Source: Lutjanus erythropterus
Lineage: Eukaryota; Chordata; Actinopteri; Lutjaniformes; Lutjanidae
Length of the DNA: 64,000 bases
Direction of reading: 5' to 3'
Assembly (NCBI GenBank): GCA_020091685.1
Contig: CM034595.1
Coordinates: 43,608,351-43,672,350 of the forward strand
Shown: positions 24,675 through 41,800 of the stretch, piece by piece
Layout of the letters: each line of letters begins with the position of its first letter
Numbering within the stretch: position 1 is the stretch's first letter
The notes under the pieces: generated by a model
Database searches by the model: none
What the model was told of the DNA's origin: nothing
What the model saw: only the letters and a program-made list of their open reading frames with translations
Position numbers and translations under genes: made by a program

Positions 24675-24999
24675 GGGCTGCACAATATGGTACAAAAATG
24701 ATACTGCAATTATTTTAACAAATGTTGTGATTGTAATATGATTCACAATAATGGTTAGTGATCATTTTTGCATCACCATGTTCATTTTCACTGAAAAAAA
24801 AACTATTAAAATCCTGGTGATGTGACATTTGTTGGACCAAACAAACATGTTTTCTTACATCTGCAGAACAAGATTTTCAGGTCAGGGCATCTAGGACTTT
24901 ATTATTCGTCACACATTTTTACTTTCCATCAAAAGAAAAAGCAGCTTCAATGATTTGGATATTGCACTTATTGCAATTTCAATTAATCATGCAGCCCTA
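24675..24999 (+). mobile_element. GGGCTGCAC inverted-repeat MITE, copy 1
   Basis: Begins GGGCTGCACAATATGG and ends CAATTAATCATGCAGCCCT. The interior shares GATGTGACATTTGTTGGA and CTTACATCTGCAGAACAAGA with copy 2. Non-coding. Confidence 0.65.
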
Positions 25000-26460
25000 T
25001 CAGACAGGACGGATAGAACGGTAATTTCTTAACAGCATGCAAATACTTTTACCAATCCATACTGTTGCTAAATGTTGGCTGAGTTATTGAGAGATACATG
25101 AAAAAAAAAGGCTATTTTTAACTGTGTGTTTAAAAATCAGTGCAGATGCCACTTTATTTGATTTTGGAGTGATTTACCTTTTTACTCTTTTTTTTCAACT
25201 TTCAGTTAATCATTTCCGTCTCAGTTAAATTGGCTGACGGTTTGTGGTAAGTGACGTCTTTGTCTGTTTGGATGAGAAGGCAGCGTACAGCAGGTTCTCA
25301 AATAGGGGTAAGTTCTGAAATAAACTAACTTATTTGGGTGTTTGAATTGTTGCAATTGTAAATATTAAATTATTAATTATTATTCATTTTCGAGTCAATG
25401 TGTTTACTCAACAACATCTGAAATACAATTGCTTTGTTTCTTAAACTCAAAGATTCAAGATTATCTAAGAAGAAAAGTAAATTATCATAAAAGATTTTTG
25501 GCCCCAAAACAATGTTTGTTGTTTATATCAAAACTTTATTTTTGTGAGATTTCTCAACTTCTTTATAACAGTGACAGGCTTCTCATATTCAAGTTGCTGT
25601 TATTTTTATGCATTTTTTATACTTATTTTATATCTCTTGTTATTTATAGTTTACCTGCATTTTATTTTAAGGATGCACCAAGAGTGAAACCTGTCTTGAT
25701 GTGTGTGTATGGGTGTTACAGTAGGTGTTCTGTGCAAACAGACCTCTCTCTTGTGTTGCTCTTTTACATAAGAGTAAAATAAAAATGCCAAGTCAAAATA
25801 TTCCAGGGGACAAACATGAAGGGGACTCCAGTATATTTTCTGTCTTGTAAGGGGGCTTTTGTTGAGAAACAATTGAGAACCTCCGGCAGACAGAACGAGG
25901 TGGAAACAAATTTATTTTGAGGTAATTTGCCAAAGCAAATTTGTCAGATTTACCTCACATTTATCTTACTATAATTTCGAACACACTGTTTAAACTGTGT
26001 TTCAAATAGAAGTAATAATGATTTAACCTTTTATTTTTCCCAACAGCTTAAACTGCTCATGGTGAGGTTGGTTTGTCTTGTATTTCTGAGGTATTGATTG
26101 ACTTGTCTTAAGATGGTAAATTAAACATACAAATGCAGATGTTGCTCATCTGCTTTTTGCACACTTGTGGAGCTGATTAATTTGTTTAAATCCCCAAAGA
26201 TTAAAGGTTGCTAAGAATAGACCTGTTCAGGTTGTGGTTATCACTCTGATTGGTATTAGGTTAATTATTGGCCTAAAGATCAATACGTCCATGAATTTGG
26301 GTTGATCTCATCAGCCTGATGTTATCCACACTGTAAGCTATTTGACAGCCTACTTCAGAATATTGAACCATAAATTATGGAAAACACAGATGACCCAAAG
26401 GTTAGAGGTAATGTTGATATCGACTTCCAGTTTAATGACCAGCTCTCATCAGATTCAGCT
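25000..26460. other. Featureless AT-rich intergenic DNA
   Basis: No exon, promoter or named repeat identified. Open frames here are short and low-complexity. Confidence 0.4.
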
Positions 26461-26480
26461 ACAATTTATTTCATTTCCAC

Positions 26481-26486
26481 TTTATT
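26481..26486 (-). terminator. Possible poly(A) signal of the apolipoprotein gene
   Basis: The minus strand reads AATAAA about 200 bases after the stop codon. A second AATAAA follows at 26465-26470. Which is used cannot be told from sequence. Confidence 0.35.
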
Positions 26487-26682
26487 ACTCTGCCCTTTGG
26501 CTTTTTCATAAATTAATCTAATTAATCAAATATAAATTTACTCACATAAGTCAAAATAAGACTCAAAATGAAGACTTTCAAACCCCTTTAATGATGACAT
26601 TCAGTGACTTAAGGAGTGTAACAGACAAACACCAGAACCAAATGCGGGTGTCACTGCAGCTGGAACGAACCAACGGCAAGTT

Positions 26683-28774
26683 TTACTGGGGGGGGAGCAG
26701 GGCCTTGGTCTGGTCCATCACCTGCTGGAAGAGCTTCTCCACCATGTCGGTCAGAGGCTTGACCTGGGAGTGGAGGTTGTTGGTCATGGGGCCGACCTGA
26801 GCGCTGATGTTGTCGGTCAGGGGCTTGATCTTGTCCTCGATGTTGGTGATGAAGGGCTTCACCTGCTCCTGCAGCTTGGCGGCCTCGGCCTGGACCCTGT
26901 CGACCAGAGGCTGGATCTTGGTCTTGCTGTCCTCAATGTAAGTCCTGTGGGAGGTGGAGGAAGAGACAGTCTTCTGTCAATCACTGCTGCTGACTCTGAG
27001 TTGTGATTTAATAAAGAGAAATAAAGTAAAACTGCCTGATAATTCATTGGTGTGAAAAACAGCCGTGGTTGACATCTAATTTCTACTACACATGTCAGTT
27101 TGGGTATATACTCAGGTTACAAATTTTCTGCATTTTCCTTTACTGATAGTTGAAAACGCTTAAAATTGAACAATTGATTAATCGTTAGTAAGATAGAAAA
27201 CACATTTTTTTTCCTTTGTTTTTTCTCATTTTATTTTTTTCTGTCATTTTTTTCTTATTTTAAATTTATTTTCTTTATTCAACAAATGGCCCATACAAAA
27301 ATCAAGCAGGGCACAACCACTGCCATTTCTAGACTATTGATTAGTTATCGATTAATATATTTTTAATCTGTCTAATGATCTGCATGCATTCAGATTTTCT
27401 TTCTCATAAACAACCATTTTACTATCCAAAAAGGTGGTTAGCCTTTAGTCTTATGTTTTACCTGCAATTCACCATCATGAATATGACTTTTTCATCTTGA
27501 CAGCTGTCTGAAATGCGGCGCCGCACTTTTTCTCAGTTATGTTATTGCATTAAATGTTCTACAGCTTGATATTCAAATAAATTAACTTGCACTGTATGTA
27601 CTGGTCTAAAATTAAGTCAAAAAATTGAAAATAAAGTCAAACTCGCTGAGGGAAAATTAGCCCATTTTGAACTTCCACGTAACATTTTGACTTGATTGTG
27701 TTAAGAACAATTTAGCTGTCAGACATTCATGTTAATGCTGGTCGTTTACATTTATAGTCCCGACCTGCTGCTCACACTGACTCAAACAGTGAGTTTAAAT
27801 TATTAGACCCCCCCAAAAGATTAAATTAAAACAAAGTAAGACACAGAATAATTATTTTTCTATAAAACAACCATGAAAGACTAAAAGCAGTGCATGTGTT
27901 GTTTGTAGTTACTTACTGTGCAGTGTTGGTCACCTCCAGAGCCTTCACCTTCTCCACCATCTCCTGGGTTGCAGTGGTGATGCTGGTGGACATGTCGTTG
28001 ATGATCTTGGTGAGCCTGTCCACCTCAGACTGGACGTCACGCTTCACCAGGGACATGGCCTCAGTGCCTGTGGACGCACATTTACTGGTCTTTAACTAAA
28101 TTCACTACATTCAGTACAAACTTGCACACTTAAGGACTTGAAGACAGTTAATAACATGAGCAGTAGTGCCTTTAGTTCATCAGTCCAAAGGCTACGCTAC
28201 TTGATAAGCACTAGGTCTTAGCTCTTGAGGTAAAAAATCAGTTTTAGGTTGCATTGTCCTTTGTGGGCTCAGAAAGGTCTAAACTTTTTAAACGTATTTA
28301 AAATTCCTTATGATGTACGGTGTATTCTCAACTACAAAGTGGTAAAAATCAAGGCAGTTTGCTGCTGAAATGTCAACAAAAAAGGGTTCTGATGTGCAGA
28401 AAATGAAGCAGATATTCAGAAATTAAAGGCATAATGTGCATCATTTTCCTAAAATAGCAATGCATAGACTCATATCAACATAATCCCTTTCAAGCATCAC
28501 TGATGACCCAGTAGAAGTGTGTGATGGTAGCTGTATCTGCAGAGACCCTGCCCTCTGACTGTATTCCTCATTATTTTTGCTCTGGACGCTTTACCAGCCT
28601 AAAACATCTGTATTTGATGTCCTGGGAATGAGACAGCTCAGACAAATCTTACTATAGTCTGCTTAAAATTTCATTATGTATATCAAATATAGTTTTTTTA
28701 ATTCAGTGAAAATGTGTCTTACCATGGGCAACAGCCAGCACAACAACAAGAGCGGCAACAAGGGAGAATTTCAT
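26683..28774 (-). CDS. apoa2: Apolipoprotein A-II-like (teleost apoA-II / type-4 ice-structuring-protein-like family)
   Basis: Small secreted, lipid-binding plasma apolipoprotein. Coding exons are 28723-28774, 27917-28067 and 26683-26944, all with GT-AG junctions, giving 154 residues. The N-terminus MKFSLVAALVVVLAVAHG is a clear signal peptide. A dibasic KR at 26-27 fits propeptide removal, as in apoA-II, leaving a mature chain from Asp28. The rest is amphipathic helix. Prolines at 98, 109, 120 and 131 fall exactly 11 residues apart (KPFITNIEDKI, KPLTDNISAQV, GPMTNNLHSQV, KPLTDMVEKLF), the 11-mer punctuation of exchangeable apolipoproteins. The C-terminus TKALLPPQ and the AQTYIEDSKTKIQPL stretch resemble fish proteins annotated apoA-II or AFP4-like, as I recall them. 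Antifreeze activity should not be assumed. The last codons contain a run of eight C. Family assignment is firm; the choice between apoA-II and AFP4-like naming is less so. Confidence 0.9.
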
Positions 28775-28963
28775 GGCTGCAGATGAGTGAGACCAACCTG
28801 GAGAAAGTTGAAGGATTAGTCAGAGATCACAATAAGAATGTGACAAACTGTTGTAAAGCTGAAGTTTGTCATAATGAAAGAAATCAGTGTTTTGGTTTTT
28901 TTTTGTCTATAGTCAGACACAGAATAAGAAAAACCGAAGTAAAGCAGCCATGCAGAGACGTAC

Positions 28964-28995
28964 CTTAACTCCTGGGGTTCTTGGACCAAACGGTG
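28964..28995 (-). other. apoa2: Non-coding 5' exon of the apolipoprotein gene
   Basis: On the minus strand this segment lies about 25 bases after a TATA box and ends in AAG followed by the donor GTACGT (28958-28963). The matching acceptor, TTTCTCCAG, ends at 28798, so the next exon starts at 28797 and carries the remaining leader and the ATG at 28772-28774. A short non-coding first exon is usual for apolipoprotein genes. The transcription start is inferred from TATA spacing only. Confidence 0.6.
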
Positions 28996-29018
28996 CCTTC
29001 TGTGAGTGAGCCAGAGGC

Positions 29019-29025
29019 TTTTATA
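29019..29025 (-). promoter_or_regulatory. TATA box of the apolipoprotein gene
   Basis: The minus strand reads CTATAAAAGCC here, a near-consensus TATA element 24-30 bases before the inferred start of the leader exon. A TATA promoter fits a strongly expressed liver or intestine gene; the tissue is inferred from the family. Confidence 0.65.
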
Positions 29026-29049
29026 GCTCCAGAGGATGAGTAAATCACT

Positions 29050-31110
29050 GCTAATCACAACTTAATCACCTCCAATGTAAAGACGTGACCTGACAAGAGG
29101 AGCACAATCTTTGCGTTGACTGAACCTTGATGTTTGATAGCCGTCACAAGACAGACACAAAGTCCACTCTGTGTGTGTGTGTCCGTCTGTGTGTGTGTGT
29201 TAGTTGGAGAAAAGATTAATCATGACTTGTTGGCTGCTGTGACCTCATGAATCTTCTCTTTATTTTTAAATACATTAACTCAAGAGCTGTACTTCAGCAC
29301 ATTTTTGAGCTGCTTTATAATTCTACTCCTTGTACATTATATTTGTGAGGAAAAAACAGCACTTTTATTCCACTATAGTTATCAGACCGCTGCAGTTACT
29401 GGTTAATGGAGGATTAAGGTTTTAAAGTACGATGTATTGTTATAAAATAAACTAACCAACAGTATATAAAGTACTAAAATGTAGCTTTACATCAACCAAT
29501 GACAACAAAAAAGATGCATACCTATTAGAGCGTCAACAATAAAAATCCAGTATCATTAAATATTTCTGTCAGGCATCATTCTGCCTGTATTATGAGTATT
29601 TTTGATCATCTAGGTGCATTTTGCTGCTTATATGTATAGGCTTATAAGTGCAGAACTTTCTTTTTTTCCCTTAGGACTGACATAGATACCTCTTAAGACC
29701 TACATAAGCATATAAAATCATCAGGGAGAAGATTGTGTATTTCCTTCTTCTATTTTGGCCATAAAATACACAATGAAAACAAATTGTAAAGGATGAAAAA
29801 AGAGTTATCATCTTTATATTTTAATGAAATTCATTACAATACTCATGGAAAATATTCAGTAACCTCTGGAGTTTAATTTTTTTGCCATTTGAAATGACAA
29901 AGGATTAAAAATTAACTCTTTTCAACAAAATTGTTTGTCCAGATCTTAGCCTCAGACAACATCGTACCACTATGGAACAGCCTAAAGGAACGAATACATT
30001 TTAGAGTGTAAACATTTATGGTGAGGTGAGGTGAGGTGAAGGAGCTGTGAGGAAGTCTGCAAAGAAATGGAACGTGACCTCCAGAGAGTCATGTGACAAA
30101 TTAAAACTGTTATTGTCCTTAAAGTATTACACCATAATTGAGGATGTATTTTGTGAGAGAGTAAAGGGCCAAAAAATTACTTAGAAAAATTACCAAGAAG
30201 CAACACCGAGGGTTAATGCCTGCCTCCAAATCAAATGAAACAAGCCTGTGTTCACAATTTCCCAAGCAAAGTTACAGTGTGGAGAAGATTACTCAGTTAA
30301 AAAGAAGCAGGAGGAGATTTTTCTTCAGAGAATTTTATTTTTGATGTCATATTTTGCAGGTATTATGGTGGAAACGCCTCTGATTTTGTCAACATAATAT
30401 GAAAGTTCCTTGTAGTAGCTGTAAGTAAAAGATCTTCCACAAATGAACTGGTATAAAACACTTACACAGTGTGTAATTTATGAGCCTTACTTTGATGATG
30501 GCAGGGGTTAATTTATACGTTGTGTTAGGGTCAGTTGATGAGACAGTTACTCAGCTGTGTTGACCTCAGACACCAGTCTGTTATCAGCACGTTGCCCCAC
30601 ACACACACACAGTATCTACAGTCCACAGCAGGCTGAGACCAGCTCCTGATGAACTCATCCCAGAGGACAGATACTGATAGATAAATAGATACTGTAGTCT
30701 GCTCTCATACTGAGGCCTTTTGTCTGTTACATCACACACATTATCAAATGGTTTAAATCATTTTATATACATTTGTAATCCTTTTAGTTTGTTCTTTGTG
30801 CTGAAACAAAATGCGTTCTTCTCTTCTGCATTGTTACAGCTGTAGGCAAGGTTGGACATTGTGTGTCTGCAATGTCACTATGGCAACTGACCCATCTATC
30901 TGTTTTTGTACATCCTGATGTTGTACCGCACTCCCTGTTTGGGAACAGTGGGTATAACAAAGTGATTATGAAGAAATTCTCACGGCTTTAGCAGACATCA
31001 CTTGAAAATTATCTTCAGCTCTGTCAAGAGTCTTTAAGAAAACGTTGCTCCAGTTAATCAGAATCAGAATCGGGTTGCAACCAGATCACGTCAGGTGTGT
31101 CGCAACACTA
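29050..31110. other. Intergenic DNA upstream of the apolipoprotein gene
   Basis: Contains a short GT tract (29170-29200), GGTGAGGTGAGG repeats at 30019-30040, and fragments of the AGTATATAAAGTA repeat (29460-29480). No gene seen. The proximal few hundred bases may hold the apolipoprotein enhancer, but I cannot point to a site. Confidence 0.35.
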
Positions 31111-31290
31111 TCATCTTACAAAACAAAACTGAAAACGTTTCTCTTTAGCTGTGCTTTTCAGTAGTCTGGTCAGTTGGTTCTTAATTTTTCTTTTCCTTTC
31201 TTTTCTTTTCTTATTTTTATCAGTCAACTGTTGTTTTTATTTATTTTATTTTATCCTATTATATCTTGTTTTTTTCTTCCTTTTAAACAG
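31111..31290 (+). mobile_element. LINE 3' end fragment
   Basis: The frame SYKTKLKTFLFSCAFQ followed by a stop (31162-31164) is the typical last segment of L2/Rex1-type LINE proteins. T- and pyrimidine-rich sequence follows, like a LINE 3' tail. Heavily truncated. Confidence 0.6.
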
Positions 31291-31878
31291 TTTTGATTCT
31301 CGTACTGGTTGCTTGTTGGTCTTATTTTATTCTATTTATCCCAATTGATTTTAACTCCTATATATTTTTTTTCATCTCTTTTTATTTTACACTGTTCATG
31401 TTCTGGCTGCAACGTTCTTGACTCACTCTCACTCCACCTGCAGTTGTTCTTGTTTATTGTCAAGTACGTTTACACATTTGAGGAATTTGTCTTGGTGATT
31501 TTGGTGAGGAACAATAAACTGAAAGTTAGGCCTAACTGTTATGTTTCATATATTATTTTATTATACTTATTCCTTCCAAACAAGGAGTGTAGCACAATAT
31601 CTGGAGGTACAAAAAAGTGGAAATTTTGCGGTGTTTGCAAATCTGCAGTGCTGTCTATTTCAGTGCTAATGAATGCTGTGTGTGCTGTGTTCGTTTCTGT
31701 CTTTCAAAGCGTCATTTACATGAAAAAATGTCTGTGCATCAACTTCAAATAGCTAAAGCCAGTTTGCTTTATTTTACAGGAGCACTGAGGTCAAAATAAC
31801 CGAATGACAAGTGGTGCTTTGAAACTGGATAAATATAACTGAGCCTACAGTCAGAATGAACGCTGATTTTGAGATACA

Positions 31879-32085
31879 TTAAAGGAATAGTTCAGATTAT
31901 TTGAAGTGTGATTGCATGAGGTACTTATCCATAGTCAGTGTATTACAGTAGATGGCAGTTGGCACATCCCCTATTTGAAGAAGCAGAGAACAGTACCAGC
32001 ACAGAAGCTAAACAATGTACTGCTGTGAACAGGGTCAGCAACAAAACGTATTTTAGCGTCTTAAAAATGGACCTTTTTTAAAGAT
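31879..32085 (+). mobile_element. TTAA inverted-repeat element, copy 2 (left end only)
   Basis: It starts TTAAAGGAATAGTTCAGATT, then TGAGGTACTTATCCATAG and GATGGCAGTTGGCACATCCC, matching copies 1 and 3. The right half is absent. Confidence 0.65.
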
Positions 32086-32512
32086 TACACAAAGATTCCA
32101 AAATTAAACTGTCTATTTAAGCTTTACAGTAAATCACGTTTCCACTGTTTGATGGATTCATGGGTGTTACTATGGACTACATGGCTGCACATTGATGCAG
32201 AGGTGATGAGCCCATTTCAACATCCACAAGATTAAAGTTCAGGTCAGCTGTTCTCTTTCCTTAGCATGCATTACCCTGACTTTAGGCCTGTAATAGTATA
32301 GTTTTGTGCTAAACAATTGTGATGGGCAGCACACATTTACACAGCTAAACAAATGACTTGAGATATTTGACATAGCAAAGTGCAGAAGCTGAAGACACAT
32401 TTTTTTAATGTTATCTTTGGGGTTGGACTATCTTCAACTGATGTGGTTATCTACACAGCGATCACTTCAGATGAACTTAAGTTAACCCATCACATAACAT
32501 GACTTACATGAG

Positions 32513-32628
32513 AGGTGTGGACTCGAGTTACGTGTCTTGGACTCGAGTCAGACTTGAGTCACAGATTTGATGACTTGCAACTCGACTTGGACTTTAAATG
32601 ACTCATGACTTAATGACTTGTGGACACC
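32513..32628 (+). repeat. GACTCGAGT-rich interspersed repeat
   Basis: AGGTGTGGACTCGAGTTACG, then repeated GACTCGAGT/GACTTG words (CTTGGACTCGAGTCAGACTT, CAACTCGACTTGGACTTTAA). A well-known short fish repeat, here a fragment. Confidence 0.6.
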
Positions 32629-32629
32629 G

Positions 32630-34330
32630 ACCACTGAAGGGAAACATTGTGAGAGCAGTCTGAGTGGGAGGTGAACTCTGCCACGCTGTGTTTAAACCAA
32701 ATGTTGCCTATTTAAACCTGTGACTTTAAGCAGCGGTTCACTGCCTTAATCTTGTGACCAGAGTTGTGGGTCAAAATGAACTCATAACTCACATAACCTG
32801 CTATTTATTGTTCCTGCGTTACTACAGCCAGTACACCAGTGGTCACATTTAATTCCACCTTCACTCATTACCAGACCCACGTGGAATCAGCAGCTGCAGA
32901 ATTCAACAACATCTCTGCAGATTTTCCACAGACTTTAAACGAACAGAGATGCTGCTTGGAAAACTCAGTGGGATTGTTCAGTTCGGTCATTATCTTCTCA
33001 CCCTTGTGCCGATTGAAGGTTGGGTTTAGTTTTTTTAGTCCACAGAACACTGCTGGAGTTTCACAGGAAAACAGTGTTGCAGAATCGCCCAAACAATTAA
33101 AGTGAATGGTGACCAGTTTTGAAATGGAAAAAACAACAATAGCAAAAAAAGAAGTTTGGTGGCACGTTCATGTGCACGTGCACACCGTCTGAACTGGGTG
33201 TGTGTGGTGTGACCGTGTGCATGTGCAAGGGTACAGCATGTCGGGGCTTTAGGAGATTTGGATTACATCAGATGAGCAGTATGGAACTTTTCACAATATC
33301 CAGCCCTGGTGTAGGCACGACTGTTTTTTTCTCCCCTCAGTTATATGAAAGGCGAAAGGCTCTATATCGTGTCCACAAAGGAATCAGCATTGTTTCTTCT
33401 TGATGTAAAGCTTAAGCATAAGATGGTGACCCTCGATATGCATGGGTTTTATTAACGAGAATAAAAAGTGTGATCCTCTAGAGCTGAAACCTATCCTGCC
33501 ATTGATTTAACAGCTTCTGTTTCCAAAATCTGTGTGATATTCAACTATGACAGGCAGGCAACATCTACTGTACCATTTATTTCACTTTGTTCCTGCAGAT
33601 AGGCCTGTTTCTAAAAACAGGGACCAAACAGGTTCAGCTCTGCCCCCAGAGTGCATCTGTCAGTCTTACAACAACATCCCTTGCATAGCTCTGAGTCTGA
33701 TTCCACACGGAGCATATTTGGAGGTGAAACTGAAACAGGCTATGTCTGTCTTTCACCATTCTCAACACTACTTTTTTTGTATATATCAGGCCTGTCTGTC
33801 AGTCTCCTCTGCCATTTGATCCAACTCACCACCAGATGGTGATCAAATGACAGTCTTACTCTCTACCTGCCTGTCCAGAACATGCAGCCTCATTACATGG
33901 ACCAAGAGCCTGCGTGGATGCATGAGAGCCCTCTGCTGTTCATGTGAATTATTTCAACAAAATGTGGTATTGTACATGTGTTTAAAAATACTTCAGGCAG
34001 AAGTCTCAGTGCCATCAGGACTCAACCCTGCTCTTATTGTGATGTCCCACTGATGACATGCTTTTTTTTCACTGGCGCCTGATTCTCTTTGTTCTTCATA
34101 AATTCATCAGAATGATGATAAATAGAAGATAGGCAATTGGTAGCATCACTAGCAAATTTACTTTCCCTGTTGGACGCTTCAAGAAAACCTCCACACTGCA
34201 GACACTTACAATGAATGCATGTAATTAGACTGTTGTCTTATTGGCCTGTCATATCGGCACAGAAGTTCATTTCAGGCCAATATGATATTTAAATTTAAAG
34301 TCTTAACTAGCCAATAAATGGCAGGCTGAT
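32630..34330. other. No gene seen
   Basis: Mixed-composition DNA with several short open frames on both strands (for example 32839-33105, 33547-33819), none with family motifs or convincing splice borders. Confidence 0.35.
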
Positions 34331-34339
34331 ACTATTGTC

Positions 34340-34851
34340 AGGGTTGGGTCAGATTACTTTGAAATTTAGTGAGTTACTCAACATAAATTACATGGCAATT
34401 TCTGTAACTAGTAACTTAATCCTTTGGATTACAAAAAATATTATGTAATCTGGATACTTTTGGATTACTATAAATCAAACATTTCATAAATAGCCTATAT
34501 GAAACAGATGCAGACAAATAAGCAATCCACAAATATTCATTGTATGTCTCAAAACATTTTCAGCGCAAATAAAATAAATATTTGTTTGTTCATGAAGTGG
34601 AACACTTGTCTAAAACAGTGTTTGTCAGGTGCACATTTCATGAGTTAGAAGAAAATGATTATCATTTAAAAAAAAGGTTAATAATTTTAAAAATGCCATT
34701 CTTTACGGACATAATAAAAATGAAATCAAGTAATCCTCGACACTGTAACTATAATCTAATTACGTAATTTTAGTGGATTATAATTGCTTATTTTTTGTAA
34801 TTTAATCACATAATACTAATTACATGTAATCCATTACTGCCCAACGCTGTT
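34340..34851 (+). mobile_element. MITE with CAGGGTTGGG ends
   Basis: CAGGGTTGGGTCAGATTACT at the left and TGTAATCCATTACTGCCCAACGCTG at the right are inverted. A partial relative (GAATGGATTACATGTAATGTAG) lies at 15000-15110. Interior AT-rich, non-coding. Confidence 0.65.
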
Positions 34852-35149
34852 TATTGTACACAAGTTCAAAAAGGTTCTCAAGCCAAAGCCGAATAATCAT
34901 CGTCAAAGATTTCCAAAATAAAGCAGATTTGTGTTTTTAATGGAAAATTACCAAAAGCCTGCAGCTCCATTCTCGTTTGTACAGGAAACAACATTTCACT
35001 CATCCAGACATTTCACTTGTAGGTTATTAGTGATTAGGGAAACAAAACTTGTTTTTAACTGTATAAATTCTGTTAGTTATTCAGTTTGACTGATGACTAT
35101 GTTGTTTGAGAGAAACTGAAACAGAGGATAAATGTGATAACGTGATTTA

Positions 35150-40825
<5,676 letters not shown>

Positions 40826-41219
40826 GTTTGGCAGCTGCCATTGGCTAGACGAGTTGTCTGTCACTGTGACAGGCAGTTTATAATCCTCTCTTAAGAAGCT
40901 AATTTCAGAGTTTTTGTACAATATTTTGGACTAACACTTGTTATGGCATGCAGTTGTGCAATTTCAAATATTGTGATTAGGAATTGTTCTTAAGAGATGA
41001 ATAACAAAAGAAAACATGGCCTAACAGCAGCATTTTCAGTTTTTTGTGAATTAATAATGCTGCTCTGTCGAGTTAAACTAGCTTTTTACTTTGAACACCC
41101 ACTTGTTTGTAGCACATATTTTTGATTTTCATGGTTCCCTCGAAATGTTGTTTCAGTTTGCTCAATTTTATGTGCATTTTATTGTACTGGAGTGTTTTGT
41201 TTTATATTACTTGGGGAAA

Positions 41220-41225
41220 ATTAAA
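41220..41225 (+). terminator. rbm8a poly(A) signal
   Basis: ATTAAA lies about 395 bases after the stop codon and is followed within 25-40 bases by a GT-rich stretch (about 41245-41262). This suggests transcript cleavage near 41240-41250. Confidence 0.6.
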
Positions 41226-41554
41226 CTTTTTAAAAGGTGAATATGTGCCCTGTTGTGTGTTTTATTTAGCACTACTAATGACGTAGGGTTTACATCATCC
41301 TAGATGACCTCACCCAGGCAGTGATGCCGCCCCGGCTATTTTGTCAACTCCAAAGCACCTGCCACTCTGGACACAGTGCCACACTCATAGGCTACTTGCA
41401 CTAAACCCCTGGCCCCTTATTTTTGTGCAGCCAATTGGCAAGCGAATGTTTTGTACTCTTTCGCTCTCATTTGGTGTTTACTCTATTGAGGAGCATCAGT
41501 CAAAGTCTCCGAAAACGACCATTGGTGCTTAGAAATGTCAGTATAATAGACTCC

Positions 41555-41800
41555 GCTCTCTGATTGGTTGATTTTTCGCGGAGGCGGGTTCAATTTTTCG
41601 GTTGACGTTGTTGTTGTAAGTGGTGGAGAAATTACTTTGTCGGTGGTGGTCCGGTTTGGGATTTTACGCTTAGTCCCACCTATGAAGATGCTAAAAAGTT
41701 AGGAATTGTTTGTCCTGGAAAGGTATATGCTGTTCACAAGTTAAGACTTTCTGGAAAACTAAATGGGACGATGAGAAAAACATCTGCGAGGCCGCTGAAG
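41555..41800 (+). promoter_or_regulatory. Orphan promoter and first-exon candidate downstream of rbm8a
   Basis: GATTGGTTG (a reverse CCAAT box, 41562-41570) is followed by TTTTTCGCGG (E2F-like) and GAGGCGGG (GC box) within 20 bases, typical of a cell-cycle or housekeeping promoter. The stretch to 41800 is exon-like and ends CTGAAG before GTAAGC, a good donor. An ATG at 41771 would open MRKTSARPLK up to the donor; an earlier ATG at 41682 opens only a six-codon reading frame. I do not recognise the product and find no matching second exon inside the window. It could be a protein gene with a first intron over 22 kb, or a non-coding RNA. Confidence 0.4.

Noticed and set aside
26683-28774. Antifreeze protein gene
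   Set aside because: Similarity to type-4 ice-structuring proteins reflects shared apolipoprotein ancestry; the KR propeptide site and PPQ tail favour apoA-II.
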